DNA of 60,392 nucleotides from an uncultured Flavobacteriaceae bacterium. Its GTDB lineage: Bacteria; Bacteroidota; Bacteroidia; Flavobacteriales; Flavobacteriaceae. Under the pieces are notes generated by a model. That model made no database searches. It worked only from the letters and a program-made list of their open reading frames with translations, and had not been told where the DNA came from. Of this stretch, positions 36,120 through 44,372 are shown one piece after another; position 1 is the stretch's first letter; each line of letters opens with the position of its first letter. The stretch covers positions 1 through 60,392 of the forward strand of contig CANLUS010000009.1 of the NCBI GenBank assembly GCA_947494325.1. The letters run 5' to 3'. A program made the position numbers and the translations under genes.

Positions 36120-36815
36120 TTAAATGGAAGGAAATGTGATACAATTCAAATAATATATATTGCTTACAGCTACACTTGGTTCTTTTAACTCAAAATCTTT
36201 TGGTAAATATGCCATGGTATCAAATTCAAATGCTTCATCTTCTTCTTCAATATTGATGTCAACAATACTATCGTATAATGATCCATCTGCCGAAAACCCA
36301 ACAGGTAAGTAATCTGAAGTATCAAAGCTAAAAGGTTCATCCTCTTCAATAGTCGCTACTTCGTATAGACTATCAACATTAATCGTTGCATTAAAACCAA
36401 TTGGTAAATAGGTATTGGTATCGAAATCGAATGTTTCATCTTCTTCAATAGTTGCCAATTCATAATCAGCATTGTATGTGATTGATGCATTAAAACCAAC
36501 TGGTAAATAGGCAAATGTGTCAAAATCAAAAGATTCATCTTCTTCTTCATTTGCGATATCAAACATCTCAAACAAACCATCAAAGGCGTTAAAGCTTGAA
36601 GGCAAATACTTCGAAATATCAAAATCAAATGCTTCATCAGCTTCTTCTATTTCAATTTCTTCTATAGTATTATTAAATAATATGCTAGATACAAAACTAG
36701 TTGCTTTGATAAAAGTACTTTTACTAGCTTGGGAGTTGTTAGTTTGGTAATCTGTTGCTTGTGCCGTAGTACTGAATCCGATCAATAAACAAAGGCTGTA
36801 AAATAAGTTTTTCAT
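36120..36815 (-). CDS. Secreted acidic five-repeat protein (FDFDT/YLP-GF repeats)
   Basis: A 231-residue protein with a signal peptide (cleavage near TTAQA). The mature protein consists largely of five copies of a roughly 33-residue repeat whose core reads acidic-x-E-F-D-F-D-x3-Y-L-P-x-x-F. Cores are DEAFDFDISKYLPSSF, DESFDFDTFAYLPVGF, DETFDFDTNTYLPIGF, DEPFSFDTSDYLPVGF and DEAFEFDTMAYLPKDF. Each is preceded by an acidic strand such as TIEE. Two shorter paralogues follow upstream. A promoter resembling that of the sigma operon lies 58-84 bases upstream. No known domain is recognised; repeated acid clusters could bind Ca2+ or partners. Confidence 0.85.
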   Translation of the reverse strand: MKNLFYSLCLLIGFSTTAQATDYQTNNSQASKSTFIKATSFVSSILFNNTIEEIEIEEADEAFDFDISKYLPSSFNAFDGLFEMFDIANEEEDESFDFDTFAYLPVGFNASITYNADYELATIEEDETFDFDTNTYLPIGFNATINVDSLYEVATIEEDEPFSFDTSDYLPVGFSADGSLYDSIVDINIEEEDEAFEFDTMAYLPKDFELKEPSVAVSNIYYLNCITFPSI

Positions 36816-36872
36816 TTTCGGTATGCTTTTTGAATATATTAGTTTATATAAGTTTTTTTAGTCTTTCTTATA

Positions 36873-36899
36873 GAACGCTTTTGACTAGTAATCGTTACA
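36873..36899 (-). promoter_or_regulatory. ECF-type promoter of the five-repeat gene
   Basis: On the minus strand, TGTAAC (36899-36894), 16 bases, then CGTTC (36877-36873). It matches the elements before the two paralogues and the sigma gene. Distance from the -10 to the start codon is about 58 bases. Confidence 0.65.
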
Positions 36900-37011
36900 G
36901 AATTTTTAATTAGTTGTGAATACTTTAACAGTTGTTTATGCCTTTCGTTAAAATTGTGTGAACACATATTTTAATTAAACACCCTACGGTGTGCGAAGGG
37001 TGTGTTAAATT

Positions 37012-37470
37012 TTAGATTTCAGAATTTACGACTATCGAATTTGTTGCGTTAAACTCTTTTGGTAAATACATTTTTGTGTCAAAATCAAAAGCTTCATCTT
37101 CTTCTTCTACCGCGATTTCAACGATTGAATTTAGAATGTTCGAATTCACATTAAAACCTACCGGTAAATAAGAGGTTGTATTGAATTCAAAAGGAGCATC
37201 TTCTTCTTCTAGTACCACTTCATATTCTAATCCATATTTTTCTTCGAAAGATACATAGGCATCAAAACCTATTGGTAAGTATGTTGCTGTATCAAAATCG
37301 AAAGCCTCATCTACTTCTTCTGTAACTATGCTATATTCGATTGTTGGAAGCGTTAACTCTTTTGAAGCAACAGTATCATCAATACTAGTTACTGTATGAG
37401 CTGGTAATTGGGCTGCTGTGGCTGTCATTAAACTGATGACTAACAAACATGGTAATAATAAATTTTTCAT
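37012..37470 (-). CDS. Secreted acidic three-repeat protein
   Basis: A 152-residue secreted protein with a signal peptide (cleavage near TATAAQ) and three copies of the acidic repeat: DEAFDFDTATYLPIGF, DAPFEFNTTSYLPVGF and DEAFDFDTKMYLPKEF. Between the first two is a YVSFEEKYGLEYEV linker also found in the paralogue upstream. About two-thirds of residues match that paralogue, so the pair is a fairly recent duplication. It has its own ECF-type promoter 81 bases before the start, so it is not simply read through from upstream. Confidence 0.85.
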   Translation of the reverse strand: MKNLLLPCLLVISLMTATAAQLPAHTVTSIDDTVASKELTLPTIEYSIVTEEVDEAFDFDTATYLPIGFDAYVSFEEKYGLEYEVVLEEEDAPFEFNTTSYLPVGFNVNSNILNSIVEIAVEEEDEAFDFDTKMYLPKEFNATNSIVVNSEI

Positions 37471-37550
37471 TGTGTTGAGATTTTTTTAGTTGTTTTCTGT
37501 TGTTTTAGTTTTTTTAAAGGTACTATGTTAAACAAAGTACTTTACAATAA

Positions 37551-37576
37551 GACGATGCTTCTTTTTAATTGTTACA
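37551..37576 (-). promoter_or_regulatory. ECF-type promoter of the first three-repeat gene
   Basis: On the minus strand, TGTAAC (37576-37571), 16 bases, then CGTC (37554-37551). The same geometry occurs at 38424-38399, where nearly all 26 positions are conserved. Confidence 0.7.
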
Positions 37577-37771
37577 CTTATTTTAAAATATTTTTTAAAA
37601 AAGCTCTGCATCGCTTGTTATTATTGACATACAAATATTTCTAAAATTTAGAATGAAAAAGAAATGAACCTAACCGAACTGTTAATTTTTAGGTATAAAC
37701 TGTTGTATAATCTCCCTAAAGCAAAAAAACACAAAGAAGATTTGGTCTAATAACAATAACATGTATTCATA

Positions 37772-37801
37772 AAAAAAGAGCAGTTACAACTGCTCTTTTT
37801 T
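37772..37801 (-). terminator. Terminator of the second three-repeat gene
   Basis: On the minus strand, a hairpin with a 13-bp stem (GAGCAGT core paired with ACTGCTC, A/T flanks) and a short loop, ending in a run of T. It lies 54 bases after the stop of the 37855-38319 gene. Confidence 0.8.
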
Positions 37802-37854
37802 AAAACGTATTAAGATATTTAGGTAAATGAGAACAACTGTTCTACAACAATGGT

Positions 37855-38319
37855 TTACTGAATTTCAGTAGAAGCTGTTGTGGTTTTAGTTGCCTTAAAA
37901 CCTTTTGGTAAATACATTTTTGTGTCAAATTCGAAAGCCTCATCCTCTTCTTCGATATTAATCTCTACAATTGAATCGAGCAAGGTCTTGCTTAAACCAA
38001 AACCTATTGGTAAATACTTTTTTGTGTCGAAATCAAAAGGAGCATCTTCTTCTTCGATGATTACTTCATATACCAATCCATATTTTTCTTCAAAAGACAT
38101 GAAAGGATCGAAACCAATTGGTAAATATGCTGCTGTGTCGAAATCGAAAGCTTCATCTTCTTCTTCTTCTGCAACTTCCGTGAATTCGATAGTTGGCATT
38201 TTTAATTCTTTCTTTATGATGGTATCGTTGATACTATTTAAAATACTCGCTGGTAATTGGGCTGCTGTAGCGGTCATTAAGCTTATGACTAACATACATG
38301 GGAATAGAAATTTTTTCAT
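37855..38319 (-). CDS. Secreted acidic three-repeat protein (paralogue)
   Basis: A 154-residue secreted protein, closest to the 152-residue neighbour. The signal peptide ends near TATAAQ. Repeat cores are DEAFDFDTAAYLPIGF, DAPFDFDTKKYLPIGF and DEAFEFDTKMYLPKGF. The run of acids before the first core is longer (EEEEDEAF) than in its paralogue. It has its own ECF-type promoter 80 bases upstream and a hairpin terminator downstream. Function unknown; likely exported by Sec and released to the periplasm or surface. Confidence 0.85.
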   Translation of the reverse strand: MKKFLFPCMLVISLMTATAAQLPASILNSINDTIIKKELKMPTIEFTEVAEEEEDEAFDFDTAAYLPIGFDPFMSFEEKYGLVYEVIIEEEDAPFDFDTKKYLPIGFGLSKTLLDSIVEINIEEEDEAFEFDTKMYLPKGFKATKTTTASTEIQ

Positions 38320-38398
38320 TGTTGTAAGATTTTTTAGTTGTTTTCTGTTGTTTTATTTTTTTAAAAGGTACTATGCTAAACAAAGTACTTTACAATAA

Positions 38399-38424
38399 GA
38401 CGATACTTCTTTTTAATTGTTACA
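38399..38424 (-). promoter_or_regulatory. ECF-type promoter of the second three-repeat gene
   Basis: On the minus strand, TGTAAC (38424-38419), 16 bases, then CGTC (38402-38399). Compare 37576-37551; only the base at the 15th spacer position differs by eye. Confidence 0.7.
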
Positions 38425-38613
38425 CTCTACTTAAATAATTTTCTCAAAATGCGCTGTATCGCTTGTTATTACTGACATACAAATATTTCTAAAATTTAAA
38501 GTAAAAAAGAAATGTACCTGACCGAACTGTTAAATTTCAGGTGTAAACTGTCATTTAAAGCTTCTAAAATCGAAAAAAGAATGGTAAATAAAGTACACTT
38601 TAACATCATCGCA

Positions 38614-38642
38614 TAAAAAAAAGAGCAGTTTTCACTGCTCTT
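38614..38642 (-). terminator. Terminator of the sigma operon
   Basis: On the minus strand, AAGAGCAGT (38642-38634), a GAAA loop and ACTGCTCTT (38629-38621), followed by a T run. It ends the operon 26 bases after the DUF2807 stop. Confidence 0.85.
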
Positions 38643-38667
38643 CTAATAATGGTTGTCGGATTGTAAT

Positions 38668-39393
38668 TTATCGCGAGCTCACATTTCCTGATCCGCTCAC
38701 TTTTACGTCTTGTTTTTTAGGATTTCCTTTATAGTAAACATCTCCTGATCCAGAAACTTTTGCTGTTAAGTTGTTTTTTACACTTATTCTAATCGTCCCT
38801 GATCCCGCAATCTTTACATCTGCATCATTCGACTGTAATTCATAAGCCTTGATATCACCGGAACCCGAAATCGCACATTTGAAAGTATTGGCGTTTCCTG
38901 TCAACGAAATATCACCTGAACCTGCTATGGATGATGATACATTGCTAGCATCAACTGCCAACTTAATATCTCCTGAGCCTGCTAAGGCTGTTTTAAAATT
39001 GCTCGACTTAATAACATCAGATGAATAAACATCTCCCGATCCAGCTAAAGAAACTGCATCTATATCTTTAAATGGGACTGTTACTAGAACTTTACTTCTA
39101 TGTGATACATTTGTACCTTTTTTCCACTTAATTTTAAGTTTACCATTATCGACTTCGGTGATTAAGTAATCTAACAGGTTTTCATCTACGGTTACTTTGA
39201 TACTTCCCTCCTTACCTGCATATAATTGTACATCAAATGACCCACCTACTGATACCTTATCGTATTCACCTACAGATCTTGTTTTGGTAACCATATCTCC
39301 GTTACCTCTTACTCTTTTGTACCATTGAGCGTGCAAACTAGAGCTAAACGCTACCAAAATGGCTATTGCTACTATTTTCTTTAAAAAGTTCAT
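38668..39393 (-). CDS. DUF2807 (GIN-domain) secreted protein
   Basis: A 241-residue secreted protein with a signal peptide (cleavage near SLHAQ). The DUF2807 head is visible: KVSVGGSFDVQLYAGKEGSIKV, then repeated GSGD turns, roughly every 15-20 residues (LAGSGDVY, LAGSGDIK, IAGSGDIS, ISGSGDIK, IAGSGTI, VSGSGDVY, VSGSGNV). This is a beta-solenoid-like fold called putative autotransporter adhesin head (GIN). It is the last gene of the sigma operon, 27 bases after the DUF4097-like gene. Confidence 0.9.
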   Translation of the reverse strand: MNFLKKIVAIAILVAFSSSLHAQWYKRVRGNGDMVTKTRSVGEYDKVSVGGSFDVQLYAGKEGSIKVTVDENLLDYLITEVDNGKLKIKWKKGTNVSHRSKVLVTVPFKDIDAVSLAGSGDVYSSDVIKSSNFKTALAGSGDIKLAVDASNVSSSIAGSGDISLTGNANTFKCAISGSGDIKAYELQSNDADVKIAGSGTIRISVKNNLTAKVSGSGDVYYKGNPKKQDVKVSGSGNVSSR

Positions 39394-39420
39394 AATATTA
39401 AGTTTTTAGTTTATTGGTTA

Positions 39421-40506
39421 TTATTCATAGAAGGTTACACTTCCATATTCTGAATCGATTGTTATTTTAGATTTTGTACTTCCATTTTTATAGGTGCCTT
39501 CATAATATTTCGAGGATGATTTTACAATTTTCTTAGTAAAATCATAACCACTATCTCCTCTTTTGAAGCCTCCATAGCCTAATTTTAATTCGAAATTAAA
39601 AGGAGCATCCGGTGTTCCGATCTTAATGCCACAATACTCTCCATTAATATTAACCGAATCAAAACCTTCTTTTAGATCTTCTATCCTAATCGAACCGTAA
39701 TCAGAAGTGATCTCAACTTTTTTAGAAATTTTTCCTAATCTAGTTGTTAAATAATCCCCATCTCCAATGACACTCGTTGCACTATTGGCTTTTAAACTAC
39801 CATAGTCACAATTGTAACTTAGATTTTTTAAGTTTTCGAAAACTGACGTTGAATAATCAGCATTCAATCGAATGTCGCCGGCATCCTCAACTGTAAACTT
39901 TGAATAATCAGCATTAATAGAGCCACCATTCATTTTACCAATGGTTGAAGAACTACAATAATCAAGATTAATTTTATTTCTAGTACTATATAAGTCGCCT
40001 ATTATAATCTTCCCATAATCACAGTTAATAGAAGCCTCTCCTTTTAATTCATTTAAGTAAATATTACCATAATCGTTATTTAACTGAGCATCATTCGTAG
40101 ACGGTACCTTTATTTTATAATTTATTTGATAATGAACATTACTCTTTTTACCCCACCATGATGACCAGTTAGACGAATTTTTGCCAATAACGGTTTTTGC
40201 ATACACTTCATTACTGTTTGCGTCAAATTTAACGTCTATCATACTTAAGCGTTTAATAACTTTCTCTTCATTATTACCACTCACTGTGATTTTCACTTCA
40301 ATCACGACTTGGTTTTTATCCCAAGAAGTTACATCCACGTTACCGTAACGATTATCTATTCTCAATAAAGCGTCACTGTTTACTGAATATTCTTTCTTAA
40401 TCGATTTCGATTTTTCGTATTTACCTTTCCCTTTGTCGGTCGCAAAGCTCATTGCTGGTACTAGCAGCAAAATGAAAAGCATTTTATGTAAGTAATTATA
40501 TTTCAT
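39421..40506 (-). CDS. DUF4097-like secreted beta-repeat protein
   Basis: A 361-residue protein with a signal peptide (cleavage near SFATD). The mature part has repeated DYG/DYS turns (LNNDYGNIYL, INCDYGKIII, INADYSKFTV, LNADYSTSV, YNCDYGSLK, ITSDYGSIRI, IDSEYGSVTF) spaced about 20 residues apart. This is typical of DUF4097/adhesin-like beta-solenoids. Such genes commonly sit with ECF sigma/anti-sigma genes in Bacteroidota. It lies 24 bases after the anti-sigma gene and 27 before the DUF2807 gene. Confidence 0.82.
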   Translation of the reverse strand: MKYNYLHKMLFILLLVPAMSFATDKGKGKYEKSKSIKKEYSVNSDALLRIDNRYGNVDVTSWDKNQVVIEVKITVSGNNEEKVIKRLSMIDVKFDANSNEVYAKTVIGKNSSNWSSWWGKKSNVHYQINYKIKVPSTNDAQLNNDYGNIYLNELKGEASINCDYGKIIIGDLYSTRNKINLDYCSSSTIGKMNGGSINADYSKFTVEDAGDIRLNADYSTSVFENLKNLSYNCDYGSLKANSATSVIGDGDYLTTRLGKISKKVEITSDYGSIRIEDLKEGFDSVNINGEYCGIKIGTPDAPFNFELKLGYGGFKRGDSGYDFTKKIVKSSSKYYEGTYKNGSTKSKITIDSEYGSVTFYE

Positions 40507-40530
40507 AATAATATGGTTAAGTTGTTTCTT

Positions 40531-41070
40531 TTATGCAGCGTTTAATTCGCTGTTTATAATTTTTATTTCTTCTAATTGTTCTAATAAATGTTCCAATACT
40601 TCAATACGTTGCTGAAAATTCGCAATCATCGCATATATGATTCGTTTATCTTCACTGGTATCTTCTAATTCAATTGTCAACTCATCATATTTCGATTCTA
40701 GTGTTTTTAATTGAGCGAAGGCATCATCAATAATTTCAGCATTATTCTCATTGCGTTGCAAATTAATTTTCTCTACCTCTTTTTGAATACTAGCCATGAA
40801 AAAGGTTTGCGTTTCTTCCATTTCCGGAGAAATATCTGCCAATTCCATCCCGGCCTTCGCTGAATAATTACCAAACCAGAATCCTACCAGTAATAACACA
40901 GATGCTGCCACCGTTAGCCATTTCCAAGTATTTGGATTCCATTGAATGACTTTTCTATCTTCTTTTTGCGAAAGCTTTGCCTCAAAACGATCGAAATGGC
41001 CGATACTTGGCTCAGCTATATCGAACTGATTTGCTAACTCTTTAATTCTATTTTCTAAATTATCCTTCAT
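40531..41070 (-). CDS. Putative membrane anti-sigma factor
   Basis: A 179-residue protein: a cytoplasmic N-terminus of about 45 residues (IKELANQFDIAEPSIGHFDRFEAKL), one transmembrane helix at about 49-67, and a periplasmic part of about 110 residues that looks like a long coiled coil (residues 90-175, rich in Glu, Leu and Lys). No known anti-sigma zinc motif is present. Its start overlaps the end of the sigma gene by 11 bases, a coupling usual for sigma/anti-sigma pairs. The role is inferred from position and topology. Confidence 0.78.
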   Translation of the reverse strand: MKDNLENRIKELANQFDIAEPSIGHFDRFEAKLSQKEDRKVIQWNPNTWKWLTVAASVLLLVGFWFGNYSAKAGMELADISPEMEETQTFFMASIQKEVEKINLQRNENNAEIIDDAFAQLKTLESKYDELTIELEDTSEDKRIIYAMIANFQQRIEVLEHLLEQLEEIKIINSELNAA

Positions 41071-41611
41071 AACTCACTACTAATAATTGACGTAATTTAT
41101 TTTTTGCTCTAGAGATTGTTGTTCTGCTATTTTGATAGGTTATATCCATAATCTCAGCAATCTCTTCATAATCATATCCTTCTATAAGGTTTAAAGTTAA
41201 AGCGACTCTATAATTATCTTTTAATTGATTAATACTGTTTGTAATATCGTTTACACTTAACATTGTATATTCTGTTTCAGAGATATCTTGATCGGCCTGC
41301 TCGGGCACTACGTCTAATCCTACCTCTTTAACTTTATTGTTTTTTCTATACTGTGTAATACTCTTATTAATTACAATTCTCTTTAACCATGCTCCAAAAG
41401 CAACTTCTCCTTTAAAAGTGCCCAATTTGGTGAATGCTGTTAGAAACGACTCTTGCATAACATCCTCAGCCTCAAAGCTGTCTTTTAGAATTCTAAGGGC
41501 TGTATTATACATTGCTTTATAATACAATTTATAGATTTCGAATTGGGCACTATGTTCTCCTTTTAGGCAGCGCTCCAGCAATTTGGCTATATGTTGATTA
41601 TTGTTCGGCAA
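41060..41611 (-). CDS. ECF RNA polymerase sigma factor
   Basis: A 183-residue sigma-70 family ECF factor. Region 2 includes KAMYNTALRILKDSFEAEDVMQESFLTAF (the core-binding and -10 helix), with FGAWLKRIVINKSI after it. Region 4 has YRVALTLNLIEGYDYEEIAEIMDITYQNSRTTISRAKNKLRQLL, the helix-turn-helix that reads the -35. The start is TTG at 41611, since no other Met precedes region 2. A TGTAAC promoter lies 21-46 bases upstream, so the leader is only about 14 bases. It opens a four-gene operon: anti-sigma, DUF4097-like, DUF2807. Confidence 0.93.
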   Translation of the reverse strand: MPNNNQHIAKLLERCLKGEHSAQFEIYKLYYKAMYNTALRILKDSFEAEDVMQESFLTAFTKLGTFKGEVAFGAWLKRIVINKSITQYRKNNKVKEVGLDVVPEQADQDISETEYTMLSVNDITNSINQLKDNYRVALTLNLIEGYDYEEIAEIMDITYQNSRTTISRAKNKLRQLLVVSYEG

Positions 41612-41631
41612 GGGATCGTTTCTGTTAAAAA

Positions 41632-41657
41632 GACTAAAGGGTTTTTAAACTGTTACA
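41632..41657 (-). promoter_or_regulatory. ECF-type promoter of the sigma operon
   Basis: On the minus strand, TGTAAC (41657-41652), 16 bases, then AGTC (41635-41632). The -35 and spacing equal those of the three acidic-repeat genes, with A in place of C at the first -10 base. The likely start is about 14 bases before the TTG. Confidence 0.65.
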
Positions 41658-41859
41658 CTTTTTAGAAAATAAATGTACAAATTTGATAGCATCAATTCTT
41701 TCTAATAGAAAATAGTCTTGGCATAACAATTGAACTTGTAGTAATGAAAAAATAGTTTTCTATACATAAAATACTTATAAACAGTGTTTTAAATATTTTA
41801 AAAAACTATATGATAATAGAGAAATGAACGTTTAATGTCATATTGACTTAATATAACTT

Positions 41860-44298
41860 ATGAGTAACCCAAAATTTTTAAATATTGACAGTTTGTCACT
41901 TCACAATATACTGGATGAAGATTCGGAACTAATTCCGTTAATGACCCCTGAGGATGAAGAAGAAATTCGCAAAGAAGAAGTTCCAGAAATACTACCAATA
42001 CTTCCTTTACGGAATACAGTATTGTTTCCTGGCGTGGTGATACCTATAACTGCAGGTAGAGATGCATCTATTAAGTTAATAAAAGATGCCAATGGTGGTA
42101 ATAAAACAATTGGTGTTGTCGCTCAAAACAGTGAAACCGTTGAAGATCCTACAATTGATGATATTCATAGAATTGGAACCGTAGCTCGAATACTACGAAT
42201 TCTAAAAATGCCAGATGGCAATACTATGGTAGTCATTCAAGGAAAAAAACGATTTGAAGTTGGTGAATTTGTACAGACAGAACCCTACATAAAGGCTACT
42301 GCCAAAGAAGTTGTTGAAGAACAACCTACTATTGATAATACCGAATTTAATGCGATTATTGATTCTATTAGAGATCTGTCTCTAAAAATAATAAAAGAGA
42401 ATCCAAATCTTCCAACGGAGGCTTCATTTGCTATTAAGAATATTCAAAGTAACTCGTTCTTAGTAAATTTTGTATCTTCTAACATGCCGTTAGATGTTGC
42501 CGAAAAGCAAGAACTTTTGAATATTAACAGCTTAAAAAAGAGAGCTTTAGCGACGCTCAAGAAAATGAACACTGAGTTTCAACGACTAGAGCTACGTAAC
42601 GATATTCAATCAAAGGTACGTGAAGATATGGATCAGCAGCAGCGTGAATACTACCTCCATCAACAAATGAAAACCATTCAGGAAGAACTTGGAGGCGTTT
42701 CATATGATGAAGAGTTAGATGAAATGCGTAAGAAAGCTAAGACAAAAAAATGGGATTCTACAGTAGCAGAGACTTTTGAAAAAGAAATTGGACGATTACA
42801 GCGTATGAATCCGCAAGTAGCGGAGTATTCAGTACAACGTAATTATCTAGACTTATTATTAGAATTGCCTTGGAATGAATACTCGAAAGATAAATTCGAT
42901 CTTAAAAAGGCGCAAAAAATATTAAATAGGGACCATTTTGGATTAGATAAAGTGAAGGAACGTATTATTGAACACCTAGCCGTGCTCAAATTAAAAGGCG
43001 ATATGAAATCACCTATTATTTGTTTATATGGTCCTCCTGGTGTAGGTAAGACCTCTTTAGGAAAATCGGTTGCTGAATCGTTAGGGCGAAAGTATGTTCG
43101 TATGTCTTTAGGTGGTTTAAGAGATGAGGCAGAAATTAGAGGGCATCGTAAAACGTATATTGGAGCAATGCCAGGTAGATTGATTCAAAATCTTAAAAAA
43201 GCGGGTACATCGAATCCTGTATTTGTATTAGATGAAATAGATAAATTATCGAGTAGTCATCAGGGCGATCCTTCATCGGCAATGTTAGAAGTTTTAGATC
43301 CAGAACAAAACAACGCTTTTTATGATAATTATTTAGAAATTGGTTATGATCTTTCGAAAATATTATTCATTGCAACTGCGAATAGTTTGGCTACCATACC
43401 TTGGGCTTTGCGCGATCGTATGGAAATCATTAATGTAAATGGTTATATTATTGAAGAAAAAATCGAGATTGCAAAAAAGCATTTATTACCGAAGCAATTA
43501 AAAGAACACGGTTTGACTGCTAAAGATATTCTAATAGGGAAACCACAATTGGAAAAAATTGTAGAAGGTTACACACGTGAATCTGGTGTTAGAGGCCTTG
43601 ATAAAATGATTGCAAAAGTTGTGCGATTTGCGGCAAAATCTATCGCCATGGAACAAGAATACAACGTTAAAATAACGAGTGAAGATATTGAGTCTATTTT
43701 AGGTCCGGCTCGTTTAGAACGTGATAAATATGAGAATAATGAAGTTGCAGGTGTTGTTACTGGATTAGCATGGACAAGCGTGGGAGGAGATATTCTGTTT
43801 ATCGAATCCATCTTATCGAAAGGTAAAGGTAGTTTGAGTATTACTGGAAATTTAGGGAAGGTAATGAAAGAATCTGCCACCATCGCGATGGAATTTATCA
43901 AAGCAAATGCTGAAGAATTTGGCATTAACATGGATGACCTAGAGAAAAACAATGTACATATTCACGTGCCAGAGGGTGCAACACCTAAAGATGGTCCGAG
44001 TGCTGGTATCACCATGTTAACATCATTAGTTTCTGTCTTTACCAAACGTAAGGTAAAGTCGAAACTAGCAATGACCGGGGAAATTACCTTGCGTGGTAAG
44101 GTACTTCCAGTAGGCGGAATTCAAGAAAAGATATTAGCTGCAAAAAGAGCGAATATAAAAGAGATAATTTTGTGTAAAGACAATGAAAGAGACATTAATG
44201 AAATTAAGCCCCAATATTTAAAAGGATTAAAGTTTCATTTTGTTGATACCATGAAAGAAGTTATTGATATCGCATTGTTAAAACAAAAAGTAAAATAA
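41860..44298 (+). CDS. lon: ATP-dependent protease Lon
   Basis: An 812-residue LonA. The N-terminal substrate-binding domain starts at [22 protein letters not shown]. The AAA+ module has [20 protein letters not shown] (Walker A) and [10 protein letters not shown] (Walker B). The protease domain has the catalytic dyad: Ser in [12 protein letters not shown] and Lys in [17 protein letters not shown]. It forms a cytoplasmic hexamer that degrades damaged and regulatory proteins. It is a single gene divergent from the sigma operon across 248 bases. Confidence 0.97.
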   Translation: MSNPKFLNIDSLSLHNILDEDSELIPLMTPEDEEEIRKEEVPEILPILPLRNTVLFPGVVIPITAGRDASIKLIKDANGGNKTIGVVAQNSETVEDPTIDDIHRIGTVARILRILKMPDGNTMVVIQGKKRFEVGEFVQTEPYIKATAKEVVEEQPTIDNTEFNAIIDSIRDLSLKIIKENPNLPTEASFAIKNIQSNSFLVNFVSSNMPLDVAEKQELLNINSLKKRALATLKKMNTEFQRLELRNDIQSKVREDMDQQQREYYLHQQMKTIQEELGGVSYDEELDEMRKKAKTKKWDSTVAETFEKEIGRLQRMNPQVAEYSVQRNYLDLLLELPWNEYSKDKFDLKKAQKILNRDHFGLDKVKERIIEHLAVLKLKGDMKSPIICLYGPPGVGKTSLGKSVAESLGRKYVRMSLGGLRDEAEIRGHRKTYIGAMPGRLIQNLKKAGTSNPVFVLDEIDKLSSSHQGDPSSAMLEVLDPEQNNAFYDNYLEIGYDLSKILFIATANSLATIPWALRDRMEIINVNGYIIEEKIEIAKKHLLPKQLKEHGLTAKDILIGKPQLEKIVEGYTRESGVRGLDKMIAKVVRFAAKSIAMEQEYNVKITSEDIESILGPARLERDKYENNEVAGVVTGLAWTSVGGDILFIESILSKGKGSLSITGNLGKVMKESATIAMEFIKANAEEFGINMDDLEKNNVHIHVPEGATPKDGPSAGITMLTSLVSVFTKRKVKSKLAMTGEITLRGKVLPVGGIQEKILAAKRANIKEIILCKDNERDINEIKPQYLKGLKFHFVDTMKEVIDIALLKQKVK

Positions 44299-44318
44299 GT
44301 TTCAGAATAGTACTAACA

Positions 44319-44352
44319 AAAAAAGTTCCGAGTTTTCACTCGGAACTTTTTT
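44319..44352. terminator. Bidirectional terminator between lon and the exporter adaptor
   Basis: A perfect 15-bp stem (A-run then AGTTCCGAGT paired with ACTCGGAACT and a T-run), loop TTTC. The A and T runs make it usable from both strands. Confidence 0.88.
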
Positions 44353-44372
44353 ATCTCTAATATTCTTTTTAA

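Larger units (their letters stand above)
37471..37854. other. 384-base intergenic region, duplicated
   Basis: No gene seen. It holds the ECF-type promoter of the 37012-37470 gene and the terminator of the 37855-38319 gene. About 37480-37720 is alignable with 38330-38560, including a conserved CCGAACTGTTAA stretch near 37674 and 38523 that lies upstream of both promoters. Confidence 0.7.
37012..38560 (-). repeat. Tandem duplication of three-repeat gene with its promoter
   Basis: Two direct copies of a unit of gene plus about 230 upstream bases. Copy one is about 37012-37720 and copy two about 37855-38560. Both coding sequence and promoter DNA are similar; promoter sequence is more conserved than the flanking region, which points to selection on it. 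Confidence 0.75.
38320..38667. other. 348-base intergenic region
   Basis: No gene seen. It contains the ECF-type promoter for the 37855-38319 gene, a conserved CCGAACTGTTAAA stretch near 38523, and the hairpin terminator of the DUF2807 gene. Confidence 0.7.

Noticed and set aside
36356-36637. 93-codon minus-strand frame within the five-repeat gene
   Set aside because: A shifted-frame shadow of the repeat gene; the regular repeat makes long open frames in other phases.
36120-38319. CRISPR-like periodic repeats
   Set aside because: The period is about 99 bases, lies in coding frame and varies at third positions; it is a protein repeat.
37880-38398. 172-codon plus-strand frame opposite the three-repeat gene
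   Set aside because: It consists of Ser/Lys runs made by the complement of the acidic repeats, and crosses the promoter of the real gene.
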